DNA of 64,000 bases from Castanea sativa (lineage: Eukaryota; Streptophyta; Magnoliopsida; Fagales; Fagaceae): the NCBI RefSeq assembly GCF_040712315.1, contig NC_134013.1, positions 87,674,001-87,738,000 of the forward strand, written 5' to 3'. A program made the position numbers and the translations under genes. This document shows, piece by piece, positions 57,676 to 64,000 of this stretch. The notes beneath the pieces were generated by a model, which searched no databases, was not told where the DNA came from, and worked only from the letters and a program-made list of their open reading frames with translations. Within the stretch, counting starts at the first letter, position 1, and each line of letters starts with the position of its first letter.

Positions 57676-58268
57676 GCGGCTCCACTTGTAGCCCCAGGGG
57701 GTTCAAATGGACCCCTGAATTGGCCCAAAATAAATTATGTATAATATATTTTTTTTAATTTTGTTTTTGTTTTGACCTCTCTAAAATAAAATTTTGAATA
57801 CATTAATCTTAGATTTTTTTTTAAGCCCAACTAAAACAAGTTTGAATATAATTATCTTAACAATATCTTGACATTTTTTAAACACAAAAAAAGCTTAATA
57901 ACAAATCAATTTCATCTAAAATCTAGAAAAAAATTTGATAATAACAAAAGTAGAAATTTGTTAATCTTAAATCTTAAAAAAACACATTTAGATCTTAAAA
58001 AATTTGAAATGAATCGATCAAATGAGATATCAATAGATGAATGATTGTTTGATTGTGTACATTGAAAGAGATGTAACTCATATGATTGATAATGAAAATA
58101 TTTTGTAACTATTTCAAAATATGAAATACCGTAGAAAGCAATTGTAAAATTTTATGTATTTTAGTTTTTGTTTTTTGTAATGTCAATATATTCAAGTTCT
58201 CTTTTATTTTAAATTTTGTATAAATTATATTTCTTATTGACCCCCTAAAAAATAATCTTGGAGCCGCT
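57676..58268. mobile_element. hAT-like non-autonomous element
   Basis: Left end GGGCGGCTCCACTTG and right end, the complement of AGTAGCGGCTCCAAG, are inverted and followed by CAGGGGGTTC and GACCCCCTAA words. The word GTGCGC occurs on both sides, a possible degraded 8-bp target duplication. No transposase. Confidence 0.65.
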
Positions 58269-58500
58269 ACTATTTGTGCGCCAATCAATATAAATCAGTG
58301 GTGGAGTGCTAGTTTTGTCTCGGTCTGGCAGAGACGGTAGATGTTGCGATCTGGTGTGGTAGATTTGGGTGTTTGAAAGTTGATTTCTATGGGTTTGTGG
58401 GTTTTTTGGCATGAAGCTTGTGGTTTGTGGGTTTCTATAAGCTGATTTCTATGGGCACATGTTTCACTCTAAAATTTTGTTGAGGTTGATGTGAATGCTC
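58269..58500. mobile_element. Right end of a PIF-like element
   Basis: A GT-rich stretch ending GATGTGAATGCTC before TTA, matching the right termini of the PIF-like elements at 21678 and 50375. Its left end was not found, so it is partial. Confidence 0.5.
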
Positions 58501-59028
58501 TTAGATCCCTCGTAATAGCGACTAAGCTATTTATGGAAGAACCAAAATCAAGGAAATCCCTAATGGGAGAGGTCTATATATACAAGAATCGAAATTTTAA
58601 ACAAGTATGAAAGAGATCCCTTACCGTCATAAACACTTCATTAACTTAGGCATTGGAGCAACTAGGCTGATATCACACCGATTGCCAATGTCATTATGAG
58701 ATTTCTTTAATTTTATGGATGTCCATTTGGCTAGTCAACTATATGACCTCTAATTCTTCGTCAGATAATCTTAAAAAAAAAATGATTGATCTTTTATGAT
58801 TTCAATTAGGGGCAGAGCCAAGAATTTTTGCTTGAGAGGCGGAGTTATAATATAAAGATAGTAGCCAAAATACTTGTATGCATGTATGCACATGCGCACG
58901 CGTGCGCACACATATATACTTAATTTTTAGAATTGATATTAAAAAAAAAATAGTGAACATAAAAAAAGTTGTCTAGTTTCATACTAAACATTTACTTATA
59001 TGAAAAAAAATAGCTTATTATCTCTTAA
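58501..59028. other. Spacer with hAT-like left end and alternating Pu/Py tract
   Basis: TAGGGGCAGAGCCAAG at about 58807 resembles a hAT terminus without a partner. A 44-base tract at 58875-58918 alternates pyrimidine and purine without interruption. No gene. Confidence 0.5.
58875..58918. other. Perfect alternating Py/Pu tract with palindrome
   Basis: 44 bases of strict alternation, with the palindrome TGCGCACGCGTGCGCA at 58893-58908. Such tracts can form Z-DNA or a cruciform in supercoiled DNA. Confidence 0.9.
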
Positions 59029-59826
59029 AACCAATTAGACAAGCCCCATAGTAAATTGTTTAAATGTAGATGGTCAGCATTCAGCCAGCTCCCCCAATGA
59101 AGAAAGCATTACATGGTTTTTACTTTTAAGTCAAACATAATAGAATGCAAATGACATGCCCCACCATCTGATGACTAACATTATCAGAATTAAGTTGACA
59201 TCACTAGCTAGAAAACAATATTTTGATTCATATTATAAAATAACTGCTAATGCTCTCTATTATTTTTTTCTTTTCCGCTCCTTTTAAGTAAATGCTGCGG
59301 TTTCAATCCCATTAGTTGTGTGTGGATAGTGTACAAATTGCACTTGGGCTAAGGCATTACAAGTTTTACTATATAAAACTTACAAATTAATGTGTTAGTG
59401 TAAATGATCAGTTAGAAATCAGTTTATAAACTTTATGTAGTAAAACTAGTAGTTTGCCAAGAATTACTCAAGCAAAAAAATACTACATGCTAGACGTGGC
59501 TTGAATCAATAAGACAGTAATGCATGACATTCGGACATTAATAACCCACACATCAATATAGCTACATCTACAGAAGTGAATCATTGAAACTTGAAAATAA
59601 CGGGCATTACAATTTTAAAAAGATACCAACTTGAAGGAAGAAAGTACACACTTCTTGAGTAATTTCTTCGATCTTTCCCTAAAATATATAGAAAAATCAA
59701 ACTTAAGCACCGGAGCATCAGTGGCGGGACACCACACCGGTGTTCTAGATTTTCTTCATTTCACTCATTGCAGGTGCCTTAGTCAAGTTGAACTTCCCAT
59801 CATCCAAATCATTAGTTAGTGTTGGA
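59029..59826. repeat. Direct repeat, copy 2
   Basis: Matches 55814-56970 with an internal deletion. It stops exactly where the copia element begins, after GTTGGA, which gives the insertion point. Confidence 0.8.
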
Positions 59827-60435
59827 GGTTAAAAATCAAGCACTGCCTCTCTCTCTTTCTAGAAATTTCTCTCTAACTCTGGACATTTCTCTCTTGCTCT
59901 TTTTCCGGAATTCTCTCCAAGATAGTTCTTATATCTCCTCTAGAAGCTTCCCTGCACTAGTAAATTTCGGCCACAAATTTATAAGGTGTCTTGAAAGTTG
60001 GAGAAAGACATTAATTTAATGCCAATAAGAAAGAAGCTAGAAGCTTCAAGCCGATTTCCTAACCGACATACATCTAGTATAAATAGATGTAGTGATGGCA
60101 GAAGTGAAGTGTGTGTCATAAAAGCACCAAGTGAGAGACTTGTGACGTGTGTGAACTGAGGTGATGTAAAGTGGTGTGTAAGGTGAAGTGTGTGACGTGA
60201 AGTGAAGCAGGTGAATAGAAGAAAAGAAAGTCAAGAGTGGTTGTGAGTGTCAGTAGGTGTCTAAAAGAGTGAAGTGTGTGCAAGTGTACTTAGTGAGGCA
60301 GTGTCGTGAGCAGTGAAAGAAAGGTGCTGTGTGTGCACTAGTATTAGTGGGTCAAAGTATTGGTGCTTGTAAAATGTTGTAATTCAAAGAATTATTTTTT
60401 AAATAAAAGCTCTTTATTCAATCTTTTGTTCAACA
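59827..60435 (+). repeat. 5' LTR of the copia element
   Basis: Begins GGTTAAAAATCAAGCAC, where the 3' LTR has TGTTTAAAATCAAGCAC, so the first base has mutated. It ends TTCAACA just before a primer-site-like TTTGGTAACAGAGC. A second similar TTCAACAATTTGGTATTAGAGC-type stretch follows at about 60460, so the exact LTR end may be there. It contains GTGAAGTG-type purine-rich short repeats at 60100-60260. Confidence 0.8.
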
Positions 60436-60622
60436 ATTTGGTAACAGAGCTTTTGCTAATTCAACAATTTGGTATTAGAGCGAGGTAGTAAGGGACCATG
60501 TTTGTGGTGTCGAAGATAGTATTTTTGGAAGTGTTCATTTTCTCGTGTACAGTCTGGGACTGTGAAGTTCATGGTCTAGGACCAAGCTTATTTGGTAGTG
60601 CGAGAGATTTCACCAAGTTGTG

Positions 60623-61470
60623 ATGACGAACCTCCAAGCTGTCGATAGCATTATAAGGCTCAATAACTAGAATTACAACACATGGTTGACTTGTATGGAG
60701 TCATACTTGCAGGGACAAGATTTGCGGGAGATCATGGCTGGTGGTGAAACCACACTTCTTGAGAATGCCAAAGCGTTGCAGAAGTGGAAGATTAAAGCTA
60801 GGAAAGCTTTGTTTGCGATTAAGACAAGCATCGAGGAAGAGATGCTAGAGCACATCAGGCACATAGACACACCAAAAAAAGCGTGGGACACCTTTTCAAC
60901 ACTATTTTCAAAGAAGAATGATGTAAGGCTACAATTGCTTGAGAACGAGCTAATGTTAGTGGCACAACGAGATATGACGATCACACAATACTTCACCAAG
61001 GTAAAGTCTCTATGTCGCAAATCCCTGAGTTAGATCCTGCATCAAATATTTATGATTCAAGAATGAGAAGGATAATCATTCATGGGTTGAGACCTAAATG
61101 TAGAAGTTTTGTAGCTGCCATTTGAGATTGGCATGTCCAATCATCATTAGTAGAGTTGAAAAATTTGCTACCTGACCAAAAAGCATTGGTCAAGCAAATG
61201 GTTGGGGTCTCACTAAAGAGTGAAGATGAGGCATTCTTTAGCAGTCAATATAAAGAGACCCAAGAAAAGATTTATTGCAGGTTCTAATAATAGATATAAT
61301 GAAGATAGAGAAGATAAAAAGAGCTCTTAAGATGGAGGAGCTTGAGGAAGTCGCGACAATAATGATCGACGGTCCACGAGTCCCAATGATTGTAATGTCA
61401 AGTGTTTCAAGTGTGGAAAAATGGGACACTTTGCTCGAAACTGTCGATTCAAGCAGAGAATAGCTCAAGA
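60623..61470 (+). pseudogene. gag: Copia gag with CCHC zinc knuckle, degenerate
   Basis: The start at 60623 gives MTNLQAVDSIIRLNN, a TAG at 60668-60670, then NYNTWLTCMESYLQGQDL and a long UBN2-type gag segment through ITQYFTKVKSLC to 61033. A frame change follows. The knuckle CFKCGKMGHFARNC is intact at 61403-61444, unlike the mutated one in the 12.8-kb element. Gag would form the particle and bind RNA. The stops prevent a full-length product. Confidence 0.85.
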
Positions 61471-61779
61471 AAATATAGCAACGTCCAACAATCTAGAAGA
61501 TGATAGTGAAGAAGAATGGGCTGTTGAATCGTGTCTGGCTGTGATAGAGCCTGTTGAAGAAGCGGTAGAAAAGGAAGCAAAGCTAATAGTCTCAAAATAA
61601 ATTGAAGAGAAAATGCCTGAGAGCATGGGGGAGCAGTCTAGGAAAGATCAGTTCATGGTAACTAATGAATTACAATCTTTTGAAGATGAAGGTGAGCTAG
61701 AATGGAAACCTAATCCCGAGTATGCAAATGCAGTAGTCACAGAAGATGGAAACATATAAGAGCCATCAACATATGAAGA
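61471..61779 (+). other. Acidic linker replacing protease/integrase
   Basis: Reads as Glu-rich sequence with stops at the positions after VSK and GNI. In complete copia elements protease and integrase would follow gag; neither the DSG nor the HHCC/DDE pattern is present here. Confidence 0.6.
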
Positions 61780-62611
61780 AGCATCTAAAAGAGAAGAATG
61801 GAGAAAAACAATGGAAGAAGAAATTCAAGCATTAAAGCATAATCAAACTTGGGACCTTGTGCCAAAGCCGAAGGATGTGAAACCTATTTCTTGTAAATGG
61901 GTGTATAAAGTCAACACCCGCGTAGAAGGATCGATAGAAAGATACAAGGCTTGCCTGTTAGCTTGAGGATTCTCTCAACAAAATGGGCTAGACTATGATG
62001 AAACGTTTAGCCCAGTGCCAAAGATCACCACCGTATGTGTCTTGATAGCACTTGCAGCAAGTAAATCTTGGAAGCTGTGGCAAATGGATGTAAAGAATGC
62101 TTTCTTGCATGGAGAATTGGATCGGGAAATTTACATGGAGTAGCCAAAGGGGTTCGAGAGCAGAACCCAGCCAAATTATATTTGTAAGTTATGAAAAGCA
62201 CTTTATGAGTTAAAACAAGCACCAAGAGCATGGTACGGTAAGATTGCAAAATTCCTAATTCAAAGTGGTTATTCAGTAACTTCAACAAATTCAAGTTTGT
62301 TTGTTAAATTACAAGGAAGCAAACTAGTAGTTTTCCTTGTATATGTTGATGATTTGATCATCACCGAAGATGATGAAGATGAAATTTGTTGAACAAGAGA
62401 AAATTTAGCAGTCCGCTTCCAAATGAAGGCGCGTGGAGAGCTTAAGCACTTTCTTGGACTTGAAGTTTATCGAGTTAAGGATGGCTTATTCTTGTGTCAG
62501 CACAAGTATGCAAAAGACTTACTTCAAAAGTTCGGATGCTCAGTTGCAAACCAATCTTTACACCTGTGGAGGTTAATGCTAAGCTCTGTGCACAAGAAGG
62601 CAAAGATCTAG
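61780..62611 (+). pseudogene. Copia reverse transcriptase (RVT_2), degenerate
   Basis: Conserved blocks appear in order: EEASKREEWRKTMEEEIQAL, TWDLVP, CKWVYKVN, DYDETFSPV, WQMDVKNAFLHGEL, ALYELKQAPRAWY, the active-site YVDD at 62342-62353, and GELKHFLGLEV. Stops interrupt it after CLLA, YME, CKL and DEIC, and the frame ends at KAKI. The catalytic aspartates of the DVKNAF and YVDD motifs are still encoded, but no complete enzyme can be made. Confidence 0.9.
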
Positions 62612-63308
62612 AAGACCCAACTATGTATTGACAATTAGTAGGTAGTTTATTCTACCTAACATTGACGCGACCAAATATTTCATATGCAGTTGGAGTGGTG
62701 AGTCGATATATGCAAAATCCAAGGAAGCCTCACTTGGAAGCAGTTCGCCGCATATTAAGGTATGTAAAAGGGATGAATGACCATGGTCTCCTATACAAGA
62801 CAGGTGAAACTTGCAAGCTTGTTGGTTATTGTGATACTAACTACACCGGAGATCATGACACACATCATTCAACTACTTGATATATTTTTAGCTTGGGCAC
62901 AGTTGTAGTATCTTGGAGTAGTAAGAGACAGCCAACAGTGTCCCTATCAACCATTGAAGTAGAGTATAGAGTAGCAACAGTAGCAGCTCAAGAAAGTACG
63001 TGGTTGATGCAGCTTATGAGAATTTACATCAAATAATTGATTACGCAATGCCACTACACTGTGATAATCAATTGGCAATACGCTTGGCTGAAAATCCAGA
63101 GTTCCATGCAAGAACCAAGCATATGGAGGTGCATTATCACTTTGTAAGAGAAAAGGTACTACAAGAAGAGATAGAAATGTGCCAGACTAAGACAGAGGAC
63201 CAAGTTGCAGATATATTCACTAAAGGACTTAATGCAACAAAGTTTGCAGACTTTAGAAAACAACTTGGTATGACGATAATGGCGAAATTGAGAGAGAGTC
63301 AGTTATGA
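62612..63308 (+). pseudogene. Copia RNase H region, frameshifted
   Basis: [36 protein letters not shown], then a stop at 62878-62880, [10 protein letters not shown], and after a frame change CDNQLAIRLAENPEFHAR, KHMEVHYHFVRE and DQVADIFTKGL. These are the usual C-terminal copia blocks ending just before the purine tract. Confidence 0.88.
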
Positions 63309-63315
63309 GGGGGAG

Positions 63316-63857
63316 TGTTTAAAATCAAGCACCACCTCTCTCTCTTTCTAGAAAGTTTTCTCTAATTCCAAACATTTCTCTCTTGCTCTCTTTTCGGAAA
63401 TCTCCAAGATAGTTTTCATATCTTCTCTAGAAGCTTCCTTGAACTAGTGAATTTCAGCCACAAATTTATAAGGTGTCTAGAAGGTTGGAGAAAGGCATTA
63501 ATTTAATGCCAATAAAAAGGAAGAAGCTAGAAGCTTCAAGTCAGTTTCCTAACCGACATACATCTAGTATAAATAGATGTAGTGATGGCTAAAGTGAAGT
63601 ATGTGTGTCATAAAAGCACCAAGTGAGAGACTTGTGACGTGTGTGAAGTGAGGTGATGTGAAGTTGTGTGTAAGGTGAAGTGTGTGACGTGAAGTGAAGC
63701 AGGTGAAGAGAAGAAAAGAAAGTCAAGAGTGGTTGTGTATTAATAGGTGTCTAAAAGAGTGAAGTGTGTGCAAGTGTACTTAGTGAGGCAGTGTCGTGTG
63801 CAGTGAAAGAAAGGTGTTGTGTGTGAACTAGAATTAGTGAGTTAAAGTATTGGTGCT
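63316..63857 (+). repeat. 3' LTR of the copia element, truncated by insertion
   Basis: Begins TGTTTAAAATC after the purine tract AGGGGGAG (63308-63315). It follows the 5' LTR to GTATTGGTGCT, where another LTR starts. Confidence 0.85.
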
Positions 63858-64000
63858 TGTTGGGGACATATTTTTATGTAATTGGCATATCCTTTGACAA
63901 AACGAACTTTACTTGTATTTAGGTAAATCTAAGCAGGTTCAAGATGATCATTACAAGTGGTTAAATTGAAGACATGAAGATTACTCAAGAACTGCTCAAG
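63858..64000 (+). mobile_element. LTR start, related to family L1, runs off the window
   Basis: Begins TGTTGGGGACATA and has CCTTTGACAAAACG and TTACTTGTATTTAGGTAAATC, as in the 3' LTR at 19294. It inserted into the copia LTR and is therefore younger than it. Confidence 0.7.

Larger units (their letters stand above)
59827..63857 (+). mobile_element. Degenerate Ty1/copia retrotransposon lacking protease/integrase
   Basis: A 5' LTR, primer site, gag, reverse transcriptase, RNase H, purine tract and 3' LTR occur in order on the plus strand. No protease or integrase motif is seen: the gag zinc knuckle is followed after about 100 acidic codons by the reverse transcriptase start, so about a third of pol is missing. 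Many in-frame stops and at least one frameshift are present. The 3' LTR is cut at 63857 by another LTR. The insertion site is fixed by the neighbouring direct repeat. Confidence 0.88.

Noticed and set aside
57497..57706. Arg/Glu-rich minus-strand frame
   Set aside because: It is the translation of a CT microsatellite.

Overview
This window is nuclear DNA of a dicot plant. The evidence is AT-rich sequence, GT-AG introns, TATA-box promoters, plant-type GH19 chitinases with a hevein domain, and dense Ty1/copia, Ty3/gypsy, Helitron, PIF/Harbinger, hAT and Mutator-type elements. The mix resembles a woody dicot genome, perhaps Fagales, but that is inference and I cannot name a species.

The backbone is a degenerating chitinase cluster. 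Only one gene looks intact: a three-exon class I chitinase at 25067-26566 (signal peptide, hevein domain, Gly-rich linker, GH19 domain with both catalytic glutamates). A near-identical sister at 1924-3481 carries a nonsense codon in the hevein domain. A second subfamily, without hevein domain, is present as pseudogenes or fragments at 11210-20361, 32866-33523, 34887, 36506-37913, 39265, 40888-42295 and 43649.

Layout. 1-12.7 kb (block A): an inverted LTR remnant, promoter and hevein-type pseudogene, a composite of Helitron-like ends, a tandem-repeat array and a foldback element, a copia LTR fragment, then the first hevein-less pseudogene. 12.76-20.25 kb: a complete LTR retrotransposon with gag and an accessory ORF but no recognisable pol, inserted in the last exon of that pseudogene with target duplication GTGGA. 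21.7-23.8 kb: a PIF/Harbinger-like element holding a solo LTR. 23.9-33.5 kb (block B): a second copy of block A, containing the intact gene. 33.5-43.8 kb: two nearly identical 4.38-kb tandem units and a partial third, each combining a repeat fragment, a truncated first exon and, in the two full units, an inserted segment and a full pseudogene. 44-59.8 kb: no gene, but a LINE RNase H remnant, Helitron-like repeats and well-delimited non-autonomous elements and solo LTRs, several nested. 59.8-63.86 kb: a degenerate copia element lacking integrase, cut at its 3' LTR by another LTR that runs off the window.

The chitinases would act in defence, hydrolysing chitin outside the cell. The two hevein-type genes share a promoter with an inverted W-box pair; the hevein-less copies have lost both W-boxes, and the two with all three exons also lack the TATA box. 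Everything else is transposons and repeats. I saw no tRNA, rRNA or CRISPR, and no wholly new system; the least ordinary item is the gag-only retrotransposon with its accessory ORF.
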